A stretch of 64,000 bases of DNA from Edaphochlamys debaryana (taxonomy: Eukaryota > Chlorophyta > Chlorophyceae > Chlamydomonadales), in the NCBI GenBank assembly GCA_016858145.1, contig JAEHOE010000051.1:1-64000 (forward strand), in the 5' to 3' direction. Position 1 is the stretch's first letter; each line of letters opens with the position of its first letter. This document shows positions 11,811 to 22,741 of this stretch, piece by piece. The notes under the pieces are model-generated. The model was not told the DNA's origin. It did not search any database and saw only the letters and a program-made list of their open reading frames with translations. Made by a program: the position numbers and the translations under genes.

Positions 11811-12165
11811 AGGGGTGGCACCTTCAGACGTTACCAGCCAGGCAATGCAGGAGGGCAGACAACAACGGGCAGACAGCCAAAGGACAGACAACAACAGAAT
11901 GGCAAAGCAAAGCCCACAGTCTCATCCAAACACAAAGAACAAAACCCACAGAACTGTCCAATGCAGAACGCACACATGCATGTGTGCATGAGGATGCCCG
12001 ACGCGCAAGTTGTGTGGATGGGGGCGGCCGGGGGCGGGGGAGGTGTGTGTGTGTTTTGCCGGGGGTGGGGGGCGTGTCACTGTGCTGGAAGTTTGCCGTG
12101 CCTACCCCGTACGCCACGTATTTAACCCGAGCCCATATAGTGCGGTAGTTTGCTGACGGCTGTGA

Positions 12166-12495
12166 GGATGGGGGCTTGGCCGCGGGCCGACCCCCTGCAC
12201 AAAACTCGGAGGTCGCAGCTCCAAGCCGGACTTCCTGGGCTTCCGACTTTTGCAACTTGTTGGCACAGGCCGCCGAGGCGCATGCTACGCTGCTAGCTTG
12301 TAACGAAATGAACTTGAATTGCGGCTGGGAGGATGGGGGCTTGGCCGCGGGCTGACCCCTTGCACAAAACTCGGAGGTCGCAGCTCCAAGCCGGACTTCC
12401 TGGGCTTCCGACTTTTGCAACTTGTTGGCACAGGTCGCCGAGGCGCATGCTACGCTGCTAGTTTGTAACGAGGCGAACTTGGTTCGCCACTGAGA
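12166..12495. repeat. Tandem duplication of a 165-bp unit
   Basis: Unit one starts at 12166 (GGATGGGGGCTTGG) and unit two at 12331, about 95% alike by eye over most of their length. 165 is 55 codons, so the minus strand reads through both copies as a 55-residue repeat (KLQKSEAQEVRLGAATSEFC is conserved). That open frame could be coding or simply a by-product of repeat length and GC content. No start, splice sites or relatives decide it. Confidence 0.7.
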
Positions 12496-13032
12496 GCTGG
12501 TTGGGGCGCCTGCCGCGAGCGCATTCGGCAGCGCGCGCATCTCTGGCCCGTAGCAGGCCAACGCCAAGCCGCTGGGTCAGGACGCAACGCAGCAGGTGTC
12601 AGGTCACTGAGGAAGCCACTGCAGGCTGCAGACTGGCGCCGGGCGTCGCAAGTTCGAGCCCGAGGGACAATGCCGCGCGTTGACCGCTGTTGCGCTCGGA
12701 GTGTGCAGGCCCGATGCAGCAGCAGTAACCATTATACATCTAAGTATACATCTACGCGCTTGCGCTGGGGCAGCCTTTTGGTTCAGGCTCGGGGCCGACA
12801 GAGCTCGCATGAAGCGCGCCTTGGTGCCTAACTCCCGCCGGCCAGCGGCCAGTTCACGAACCCGTTGGGGTCAGTCTACACCAACCTGTGCATCAGCCTG
12901 CGACACACTACGTACTGAGCACACTGCAGCCAACTCGCAGCGACGCGCTGAATGGAAAGAACTAACGTTTCCGGCCCTGCCATGCTTGAGGGCTGCTCCT
13001 CATGGCAAACGGGTCTCTGACACGAAGCTGAT

Positions 13033-16000
13033 ATGGAGGAAGCGGCTGTTGACTCCGCACCTGGGGCTGTCAGCCTCCCGCCAAATTTGGGCGAGGCAGG
13101 TCCGTCAGCCCCAGGACCTTCCTCAGCGGTACCCGATGGTGCGCTGGTCACGCCGCTCTGGACACTGGGTGCTGGGAAGGACAAAACGCCAACCGGCGAT
13201 GGCCATCGCCTTGCTGCTGTAACCCGCCCTCACCCCGAATGCTGTGCCCAGACGTTGAGCACGATGTCCCGGTGGAGGTGGAGCGGCTGGAGCAGGCGCT
13301 GGAGGCTATCAGCAAGGTCGCTGCTCAGCTGCCTCCGGGGAGGCGGGCCCGACTGCAATTGCAGCTATCGCAGCTGCTAAGTCTCTTCCAGACGCGTCCG
13401 ACGCCGGAGCAGGAGGTAGAACAGGCGCAGCCGCAGCAGCTGCAGCCGACGCTGCCGCAGCAGCAGCAGCAGGAGCAACCGTTGCAGGTTGCTGAGCATG
13501 GGGTCTCTGCTCCGTCTAGAGAGGCCCCTGGTGCTGCCCTGGCGCAGCCCAGCAACGCCAACCCGCAGCCCAACGACCCTGCCAATCTGCCCGCGGTGGA
13601 GCCGGTGACGGGCGGGGCGGGTGGGGTGCCGCAGGGGCTGCTGGGTAAGGGGCTGCCGCCAAAGCCCAAGCCCAAGCACACTCAGAACGAGGTCCAAAAG
13701 GCTGAGAGGGGCTTCACGGACCTGAAATGTACTGTCGGGCGGTACCTCGAAAAACTGGTGGAGCGGTCGAAGGGAACAAGCAACGGGATCCTGCGCCCGT
13801 TGTTTATCGGCTTCCAAGCCATGAGCAATGCCATGGCTGACGTCGACCCCGAACTCCTGCTGGCCCTGACAATGACCACGCTGTCTGACGTGCTGAAAGA
13901 GCTCCCCCCCAAGACCAGCCTTTGGGTGGCCCTTTCGTACGTTGGGCAGAGGTCCTTCGCGAGGGACCCCGCCGAGGCCGCCGATGCAGAGGGTAGGGTA
14001 GGCTAGCTGTTTGCCCAAGGGTCGTGCAAGCCAGCGTCCCAAAACTCGCCCCATAACTCGTCCCATGTGCAGAGCTCGACTTGCTGGACGCGTCCGCGCG
14101 GTGCAACTCCCACATGAAGAAAGCTGGCTGGACCAAACCCCAGCACAAATCCGGGGCTAAGGTCCTGCTTTACATACTCCGCCTGGTGGAGAGGGCAGGC
14201 CCTGCCCTGTCTGGCCTTGTCGCTGTGTGGGAGCAGAAAGTGAGTCAGTAGCGCCCTGCCAGGTCTCCTCCCTCTCAAAGTCGTGTCTCCTCTCCTCACC
14301 GTATCTCACACGCCACCCCCCCCCCCGTCCCCTCCTCCCCTTCCCCTCCCTGGTGAAGCCGGCGGCGGCGGGTAAAGGCGCACAGGTGGCGGGCACGAGC
14401 GGCGGAGCCAACAACCCTGGGGGCACGCAGGTGCGGATGGGGGCACGAAGGGTGATGAAGGGTTGATGCTTGCCCGGCGGCTAGGCTTGCAGGGCGACGC
14501 AGCTCTGTGCGGGTTTGCCCTTAACGTGAACGCCGGCTGTGCGCCCGTGGGCGCCGCCGTGCCGTGTGGCTGTATCGCAATCCTGGTCCCGCTGCCCGCC
14601 CACCTCTGCTCCACAGGTGGCCGCCGCCGTCGTCGCCCCTGCTCTGGGCCAGGGCGAGGACGGCAGCGGCGGAGGCCCTGTGGGCGGCAGCAGCGCGCAG
14701 CCGGATGCTGGGGCGGCTGCGGCACCAGAGGCGGAGGAGGCGGCGGCGTCGGTGGGTAACGGCGGCGCCGGGATGATCCTTGCGTGGCTCTTAGGCTTGC
14801 GGGGGCAATGCAACGCTCTGTGTGCGTGCTTCTCCTTGTGGTGCCCAGCAGCTGTCCCCGCGTACCTGGTTCAACTCCCAGTCCCCCAATGCCTGCCCTC
14901 CTCTGCTCCACAGGTCGCCGCCGCCACCGCCTCCCCTGCTCTGGGCCAGGGCGGTGAGGGCGGCGGCGCAGGTGCTGGAGTCGGCGGCGCGGCAGCGCTG
15001 CCGGGCGCAGCGGCGGCTGGGGTGGCGACAGCACCGGACGTCGCAGCGGCGGCACCTGAGGCGGAGGAGGCGGCGGCGGCGGTGGGTAACGGCGGCGCCG
15101 GGATGATCCTTGCGTGGCTCTTAGGCTTGCGGGGGCAATGCAACGCTCTGTGTGCATGCTTCTCCTTGTGGTGCCCAGCAGCTGTCCCCGCGTACCTGGT
15201 TCAACTCCCAGTCCCCCAATGCCTGCCCTCCTCTGCTCCACAGGTCGCCGCCGCCACTGCCTCCCCTGCTCTGGGCCAGGGCGGTGAGGGCGGCGGTGGA
15301 GGTGCTGGGGTCAGCGGCGCGGCAGCACTGCAGGGCGCAGAGGCGGCTGGGGTGGCGGCAGCACCGGACGTCGCAGCGGCGGCACCTGAGGCGGAGGAGG
15401 CGGCGGCGGCGGTGGGTAACGGCGGCGCCGGGATGATCCTTGCGTGGCTCTTAGGCTTGCGGGGGCAATGCAACGCTCTGTGTGCGTGCTTCTCCTTGTG
15501 GTGCCCAGCAGCTGTCCCCGCGTACCTGGTTCAACTCCCAGTCCCCCAATGCCTGCCCTCCTCTGCTCCACAGGTGGCCGCCGCCACTGCCTCCCCTGCT
15601 CTGGGCCAGGGCGGCGAGGGCGGCAGCGGAGGTTCTGGGGTCGGCGGCGCGGCAGCACTGCCGGCCGCAGCGGCGGCTGGGGCGGCTGCGGCGGCGCTGG
15701 TGGGTGACGGTGGGCGTGGTAATTATCCTTGACTGGTTGCGTGGCTTGCGGTGGTGATGCATTATGCAGTGTGCTTGTTGCTCCTTATTACACCCAACGT
15801 CTGTGTCTCCGCGCTGGTTCTCCGTTTCCCGCCCTCCTTTGCGCCACAGGTACCCGGCGACACTGTCGGTGCTGAGCCGGGCCACGGCGGCAGCGGTGGA
15901 GGTTCTGGGGGTGGCGGCGGCCCGCGGCCAGACGCAGCGGCAGCTGGAGCGGCAACGGCGGAGGTTGACGGCATCGTGGGGAGGTACCATGCCTGGCTAC

Positions 16001-19000
16001 ATGACATGCGGGTGCGGCCAACGGCTGTGTCCTCGTGCAGCATATCTTGTTCAACTCCCAGTTCCCCAATGCCTGCCCTCCTCTGCTCCACAGGTGGCCG
16101 CCGCCACTGCCTCCCCTGCTCTGGGCCAGGGCGGTGAGGGCGGCGGTGGAGGTGCTGGGGTCGGCAGCGCGGCAGCGCTGCCGGGCGCAGCGCCGGCTGT
16201 GGTGGCGGCAGCACCGGACGTCGCAGCGGCGGCACCTGAGGCGGAGGAGGCGGCGGCAGCGGTGGGTAACGGCGGCGCCGGGATGATCCGTGCGTGGCTC
16301 TTAGGCTTGCGGGGGCAATGCAACGCTCTGTCTGCGTGCTTCTCCTTGTGGTGCCCAGCAGCTGTCCCCGCGTACCTGGTTCAACTCCCAGTCCCCCAAT
16401 GCCTGCCCTCCTCTGCTCCACAGGTGGCCGCCGCCACTGCCTCCCCTGCTCTGGGCCAGGGTGGTGAGGGCGGCGGCGGAGGCCCTGTGGGCGGCAGCAG
16501 CGCGCAGCCGGACGCTGGGGCGGCGGCGGCACCAGAGGCGTCGGTGGGTAACGGCGGCGCCGGGATGATCCGTGCGTGGCTCTTAGGCTTGCGGGGGCAA
16601 TGCAACGCTCTGTGTGTGTGCTTCTCCTTGTGGTGCCCAGCAGCTGTCCCCGCGTACCTGGTTCGAATCCCGGTCCCCAATGCCTGCCTTCCTCTGCTCC
16701 ACAGGTGGCCGCCGCCACTGCATCCCCTGCTCTGGGCCAGGGCGGTGAGGGCGGCGGCGGAGGCCCTGTGGGCGGCAGCAGCGCGCAGCCGGACGCTGGG
16801 GCGGCTGCGGCACCAGAGGCGGAGGAGGCGGCGGCGTCGGTGGGTAACGGCGGCGCCGGGATGATCCTTGCGTGGCTCTTAGGCTTGCGGGGGCAATGCA
16901 ACGCTCTGTGTGTGTGCTTCTCCTTGTGGTGCCCAGCAGCTGTCCCCGCGTACCTGGTTCAACTCCCAGTCCCCCAATGCCTGCCCTCCTCTGCTCCACA
17001 GGTGGCCGCCGCCACTGCCTCCCCTGCTCTGGGCCAGGGTGGTGAGGGCGGCGGCGCAGGTGCTGGAGTCGGCGGCGCGGCAGCGCTGCCGGGCGCAGCG
17101 GCGGCTGGGGTGGCGGCAGCACCGGACGTCGCAGCGGCGGCACCTGAGGCGGAGGAGGCGGCGGCGGCGGTGGGTAACGGCGGCGCCGGGATGATCCTTG
17201 CGTGGCTCTTAGGCTTGCGGGGGCAATGAAACGCTCTGTGTGCGTGCTTCTCCTTGTGGTGCCCAGCAGCTGTCCCCGCGTACCTGGTTCAACTCCCAGT
17301 CCCCCAATGCCTGCCCTCCTCTGCTCCACAGGTGGCCGCCGCCACTGCCTCCCCTGCTCTGGGCCAGGGTGGTGAGGGCGGCGGCGGAGGCCCTGTGGGC
17401 GGCAGCAGCGCGCAGCCGGACGCTGGGGCGGCGGCGGCACCAGAGGCGTCGGTGGGTAACGGCGGCGCCGGGATGATCCGTGCGTGGCTCTTAGGCTTGC
17501 GGGGGCAATGCAACGCTCTGTGTGTGTGCTTCTCCTTGTGGTGCCCAGCAGCTGTCCCCGCGTACCTGGTTCGAATCCCGGTCCCCAATGCCTGCCTTCC
17601 TCTGCTCCACAGGTGGCCGCCGCCACTGCATCCCCTGCTCTGGGCCAGGGCGGTGAGGGCGGCGGCGGAGGCCCTGTGGGCGGCAGCAGCGCGCAGCCGG
17701 ACGCTGGGGCGGCTGCGGCACCAGAGGCGGAGGAGGCGGCGGCGTCGGTGGGTAACGGCGGCGCCGGGATGATCCTTGCGTGGCTCTTAGGCTTGCGGGG
17801 GCAATGCAACGCTCTGTGTGTGTGCTTCTCCTTGTGGTGCCCAGCAGCTGTCCCCGCGTACCTGGTTCAACTCCCAGTCCCCCAATGCCTGCCCTCCTCT
17901 GCTCCACAGGTGGCCGCCGCCACTGCCTCCCCTGCTCTGGGCCAGGGTGGTGAGGGCGGCGGCGCAGGTGCTGGAGTCGGCGGCGCGGCAGCGCTGCCGG
18001 GCGCAGCGGCGGCTGGGGTGGCGGCAGCACCGGACGTCGCAGCGGCGGCACCTGAGGCGGAGGAGGCGGCGGCGGCGGTGGGTAACGGCGGCGCCGGGAT
18101 GATCCTTGCGTGGCTCTTAGGCTTGCGGGGGCAATGCAACGCTCTGTGTGCGTGCTTCTCCTTGTGGTGCCCAGCAGCTGTCCCCGCGTACCTGGTTCAA
18201 CTCCCAGTCCCCCAATGCCTGCCCTCCTCTGCTCCACAGGTGGCCGCCGCCACTGCCTCCCCTGCTCTGGGCCAGGGCGGCGAGGGCGGCAGCGGAGGTT
18301 CTGGGGTCGGCGGCGCGGCAGCACTGCCGGCCGCAGCGGCGGCTGGGGCGGCTGCGGCGGCGCTGGTGGGTGACGGTGGGCGTGGTAATTATCCTTGACT
18401 GGTTGCGTGGCTTGCGGTGGTGATGCATTATGCAGTGTGCTTGTTGCTCCTTATTACACCCAACGTCTGTGTCTCCGCGCTGGTTCTCCGTTTCCCGCCC
18501 TCCTTTGCGCCACAGGTACCCGGCGACACTGTCGGTGCTGAGCCGGGCCACGGCGGCGGCGGTGGAGGTTCTGGGGGTGGCGGCGGCCCGCGGCCGGACG
18601 CAGCGGCAGCTGGAGCGGCAACGGCGGAGGTTGACGGCATCGTGGGGAGGTACCATGCCTGGCTACATGACATGCGGGTGCGGCCAACGGCTGTGTCCTC
18701 GTGCAGCATATCTTGTTCAACTCCCAGTTCCCCAATGCCTGCCCTCCTCTGCTCCACAGGTGGCCGCCGCCACTGCCTCCCCTGCTCTGGGCCAGGGCGG
18801 TGAGGGCGGCGGTGGAGGTGCTGGGGTCGGCAGCGCGGCAGCGCTGCCGGGCGCAGCGCCGGCTGTGGTGGCGGCAGCACCGGACGTCGCAGCGGCGGCA
18901 CCTGAGGCGGAGGAGGCGGCGGCAGCGGTGGGTAACGGCGGCGCCGGGATGATCCGTGCGTGGCTCTTAGGCTTGCGGGGGCAATGCAACGCTCTGTCTG

Positions 19001-22000
19001 CGTGCTTCTCCTTGTGGTGCCCAGCAGCTGTCCCCGCGTACCTGGTTCAACTCCCAGTCCCCCAATGCCTGCCCTCCTCTGCTCCACAGGTGGCCGCCGC
19101 CACTGCCTCCCCTGCTCTGGGCCAGGGTGGTGAGGGCGGCGGCGGAGGCCCTGTGGGCGGCAGCAGCGCGCAGCCGGACGCTGGGGCGGCGGCGGCACCA
19201 GAGGCGTCGGTGGGTAACGGCGGCGCCGGGATGATCCGTGCGTGGCTCTTAGGCTTGCGGGGGCAATGCAACGCTCTGTGTGTGTGCTTCTCCTTGTGGT
19301 GCCCAGCAGCTGTCCCCGCGTACCTGGTTCAACTCCCAGTCCCCCAATGCCTGCCTTCCTCTGCTCCACAGGTGGCCGCCGCCACTGCCTCCCCTGCTCT
19401 GGGCCAGGGTGGTGAGGGCGGCGGCGGAGGCCCTGTGGGCGGCAGCAGCGCGCAGCCGGACGCTGGGGCGGCGGCGGCACCAGAGGCGTCGGTGGGTAAC
19501 GGCGGCGCCGGGATGATCCGTGCGTGGCTCTTAGGCTTGCGGGGGCAATGCAACGCTCTGTGTGTGTGCTTCTCCTTGTGGTGCCCAGCAGCTGTCCCCG
19601 CGTACCTGGTTCGAATCCCGGTCCCCAATGCCTGCCTTCCTCTGCTCCACAGGTGGCCGCCGCCACTGCCTCCCCTGCTCTGGGCCAGGGCGGTGAGGGC
19701 GGCGGCGGAGGCCCTGTGGGCGGCAGCAGCGCGCAGCCGGACGCTGGGGCGGCTGCGGCACCAGAGGCGGAGGAGGCGGCGGCGTCGGTGGGTAACGGCG
19801 GCGCCGGGATGATCCTTGCGTGGCTCTTAGGCTTGCGGGGGCAATGCAACGCTCTGTGTGTGTGCTTCTCCTTGTGGTGCCCAGCAGCTGTCCCCGCGTA
19901 CCTGGTTCAACTCCCAGTCCCCCAATGCCTGCCCTCCTCTGCTCCACAGGTCGCCGCCGCCACCGCCTCCCCTGCTCTGGGCCAGGGTGGTGAGGGCGGC
20001 GGCGCAGGTGCTGGAGTCGGCGGCGCGGCAGCGCTGCCGGGCGCAGCGGCGGCTGGGGTGGCGGCAGCACCGGACGTCGCAGCGGCGGCACCTGAGGCGG
20101 AGGAGGCGGCGGCGGCGGTGGGTAACGGCGGCGCCGGGATGATCCTTGCATGGCTCTTAGGCTTGCGGGGGCAATGAAACGCTCTGTGTGCGTGCTTCTC
20201 CTTGTGGTGCCCAGCAGCTGTCCCCGCGTACCTGGTTCAACTCCCAGTCCCCCAATGCCTGCCCTCCTCTGCTCCACAGGTGGCCGCCGCCACTGCCTCC
20301 CCTGCTCTGGGCCAGGGTGGTGAGGGCGGCGGCGGAGGCCCTGTGGGCGGCAGCAGCGCGCAGCCGGACGCTGGGGCGGCGGCGGCACCAGAGGCGTCGG
20401 TGGGTAACGGCGGCGCCGGGATGATCCGTGCGTGGCTCTTAGGCTTGCGGGGGCAATGCAACGCTCTGTGTGTGTGCTTCTCCTTGTGGTGCCCAGCAGC
20501 TGTCCCCGCGTACCTGGTTCGAATCCCGGTCCCCAATGCCTGCCTTCCTCTGCTCCACAGGTGGCCGCCGCCACTGCATCCCCTGCTCTGGGCCAGGGCG
20601 GTGAGGGCGGCGGCGGAGGCCCTGTGGGCGGCAGCAGCGCGCAGCCGGACGCTGGGGCGGCTGCGGCACCAGAGGCGGAGGAGGCGGCGGCGTCGGTGGG
20701 TAACGGCGGCGCCGGGATGATCCTTGCGTGGCTCTTAGGCTTGCGGGGGCAATGCAACGCTCTGTGTGTGTGCTTCTCCTTGTGGTGCCCAGCAGCTGTC
20801 CCCGCGTACCTGGTTCGAATCCCGGTCCCCAATGCCTGCCTTCCTCTGCTCCACAGGTGGCCGCCGCCACTGCATCCCCTGCTCTGGGCCAGGGCGGTGA
20901 GGGCGGCGGCGGAGGCCCTGTGGGCGGCAGCAGCGCGCAGCCGGACGCTGGGGCGGCTGCGGCACCAGAGGCGGAGGAGGCGGCGGCGTCGGTGGGTAAC
21001 GGCGGCGCCGGGATGATCCGTGCGTGGCTCTTAGGCTTGCGGGGGCAATGCAACGCTCTGTGTGTGTGCTTCTCCTTGTGGTGCCCAGCAGCTGTCCCCG
21101 CGTACCTGGTTCAACTCCCAGTCCCCCAATGCCTGCCCTCCTCTGCTCCACAGGTCGCCGCCGCCACTGCCTCCCCTGCTCTGGGCCAGGGTGGTGAGGG
21201 CGGCGGCGCAGGTGCTGGAGTCGGCGGCGCGGCAGCGCTGCCGGGCGCAGCGGCGGCTGGGGTGGCGGCAGCACCGGACGTCGCAGCGGCGGCACCTGAG
21301 GCGGAGGAGGCGGCGGCGGCGGTGGGTAACGGCGGCGCCGGGATGATCCTTGCGTGGCTCTTAGGCTTGCGGGGGCAATGCAACGCTCTGTGTGCGTGCT
21401 TCTCCTTGTGGTGCCCAGCAGCTGTCCCCGCGTACCTGGTTCAACTCCCAGTCCCCCAATGCCTGCCCTCCTCTGCTCCACAGGTGGCCGCCGCCACTGC
21501 CTCCCCTGCTCTGGGCCAGGGTGGTGAGGGCGGCGGCGGAGGCCCTGTGGGCGGCAGCAGCGCGCAGCCGGACGCTGGGGCGGCGGCGGCACCAGAGGCG
21601 TCGGTGGGTAACGGCGGCGCGGGGATGATCCGTGCGTGGCTCTTAGGCTTGCGGGGGCAATGCAACGCTCTGTGTGTGTGCTTCTCCTTGTGGTGCCCAG
21701 CAGCTGTCCCCGCGTACCTGGTTCGAATCCCGGTCCCCAATGCCTGCCTTCCTCTGCTCCACAGGTGGCCGCCGCCACTGCATCCCCTGCTCTGGGCCAG
21801 GGCGGTGAGGGCGGCGGCGGAGGCCCTGTGGGCGGCAGCAGCGCGCAGCCGGACGCTGGGGCGGCTGCGGCACCAGAGGCGGAGGAGGCGGCGGCGTCGG
21901 TGGGTAACGGCGGCGCCGGGATGATCCGTGCGTGGCTCTTAGGCTTGCGGGGGCAATGCAACGCTCTGTGTGTGTGCTTCTCCTTGTGGTGCCCAGCAGC

Positions 22001-22490
22001 TGTCCCCGCGTACCTGGTTCAACTCCCAGTCCCCCAATGCCTGCCCTCCTCTGCTCCACAGGTCGCCGCCGCCACCGCCTCCCCTGCTCTGGGCCAGGGT
22101 GGTGAGGGCGGCGGCGCAGGTGCTGGAGTCGGCGGCGCGGCAGCGCTGCCGGGCGCAGCGGCGGCTGGGGTGGCGGCAGCACCGGACGTCGCAGCGGCGG
22201 CACCTGAGGCGGAGGAGGCGGCGGCGGCGGTGGGTAACGGCGGCGCCGGGATGATCCTTGCGTGGCTCTTAGGCTTGCGGGGGCAATGCAACACTTTTTC
22301 TGCGCCCAGCAGCTGTCTCCGTGCGACAGTGTGCTTGGTTCCAAGTGCCGCTAACCAACTGCGCCACACGCACTCCCCCTTTTCTCCCCCCCCCCGCCCG
22401 TCTGCTGCTCCCCGTGTGAAGCCGGCGGTTGCGGGCGCATCAATCGAGCGGCTGAAGGGACCCACCATCCCTTCTATGGTGCTATGGTGA
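13033..22490 (+). CDS. Gene A: multi-exon gene with 26 tandem Ala/Gly-rich cassette exons
   Basis: Exons: 13033-13168, 13252-13992, 14073-14239, 14359-14430, then 26 cassette exons from 14617 to 22229, and a terminal exon 22422-22490. Intron phases agree throughout: 1 at 13168, 1 at 13992, then 0. The early exons look like real protein: VERLEQALEAISKVAAQLPP, a Gln-rich stretch, GILRPLFIGFQAMSNAMADV and LYILRLVERAGPALSGLVAV. The cassettes add about 1227 residues of low-complexity Ala/Gly/Pro sequence beginning VAAATASPALGQGGEGG. I recognise no domain. ATG 13033 is chosen because it opens the frame that splices into exon 2. The last exon repeats a KPAVAG-like phrase of exon 4 (KPAAAGKG) and stops at 22488-22490, at the edge of the LINE, so the true 3' end may have been displaced. 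All splice sites are predictions. Confidence 0.55.
14617..22229 (+). repeat. Array of 26 exon-intron cassettes inside gene A
   Basis: Exon starts/ends: 14617-14751, 14914-15081, 15244-15411, 15574-15699, 15850-15975, 16094-16261, 16424-16543, 16705-16839, 17002-17169, 17332-17451, 17613-17747, 17910-18077, 18240-18365, 18516-18641, 18760-18927, 19090-19209, 19372-19491, 19653-19787, 19950-20117, 20280-20399, 20561-20695, 20857-20991, 21154-21321, 21484-21603, 21765-21899, 22062-22229. Lengths are 120, 126, 135 or 168, all multiples of three. Most introns are 161 or 162 bp, begin GTGGGTAAC and end CTCCACAG. Higher-order repeats: 16424-17331 recurs 908 bp downstream, and 15574-16543 recurs 2666 bp downstream (18240-19209). 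Some introns contain in-frame stops (17227, 20175) or a 1-bp length change, while exons never break frame, which supports the exon/intron division. Confidence 0.8.
16660..21730 (+). repeat. tRNA T-arm-like motif in six gene A introns
   Basis: GGTTCGAATCC, an exact fit to the RNA polymerase III B-box consensus GGTTCGANNCC, occurs at 16660-16670, 17568-17578, 19608-19618, 20516-20526, 20812-20822 and 21720-21730. With its flanks (CCTGG before, CCGG after) it can fold like a T-arm with one mismatch. The other cassette introns carry the variant GGTTCAACTCC. A weak A-box-like TGGTGCCCAGCAG lies only about 30 bases upstream, too close for a full tRNA. It is best read as a trace of a tRNA-derived SINE copied along with the cassette. 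Confidence 0.55.
22345..22369 (-). repeat. tRNA A-box-like fragment (minus strand)
   Basis: The minus strand reads GTGTGGCGCAGTTGGTTAGC, typical of the D-arm/A-box start of tRNAs and tRNA-derived SINEs. No matching anticodon arm or T-arm follows at the right distance, so it is a fragment rather than a tRNA gene. It lies between the last cassette exon and the terminal exon of gene A. Confidence 0.5.
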
Positions 22491-22741
22491 TGATGATGAA
22501 CTTGATGAACTTGTTAGGATGCGGTGCGTTACAAGAGGCCCGACCCCCCTGCGAGGGCCGATTTGCATGGGCTGCAGCCCTTCAACCCCTTGCCCCCCAA
22601 CCGAAGCCGGGAGCCGTCCTAAAGAGTCTTCTGGTCAGCGCACCCACCCTCTCAGCCAGTCACGTGCGCGAATCACCTAACAATTAAACACCAATCAGCA
22701 CCACCTAGCCCAAGGGACAAGCAGCGCGGATCACACCGAAA

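Noticed and set aside
12640..12670. AGTTCGAGCCC as a tRNA B-box
   Set aside because: Single short match; no A-box or cloverleaf around it.
16530..16700. A complete tRNA gene in each cassette intron
   Set aside because: The T-arm motif is good but A-box spacing, anticodon arm and acceptor stem are missing.
14617..22229. Regular repeats resembling a CRISPR array
   Set aside because: Units are 280-330 bp, both parts are repeated, there are no unique spacers, and the setting is eukaryotic.
14306..22468. Long minus-strand and second-frame plus-strand ORFs over the cassette array
   Set aside because: They are open only because the array is GC-rich with units near multiples of three; substitutions among units change residues in these frames but are silent in the chosen frame.
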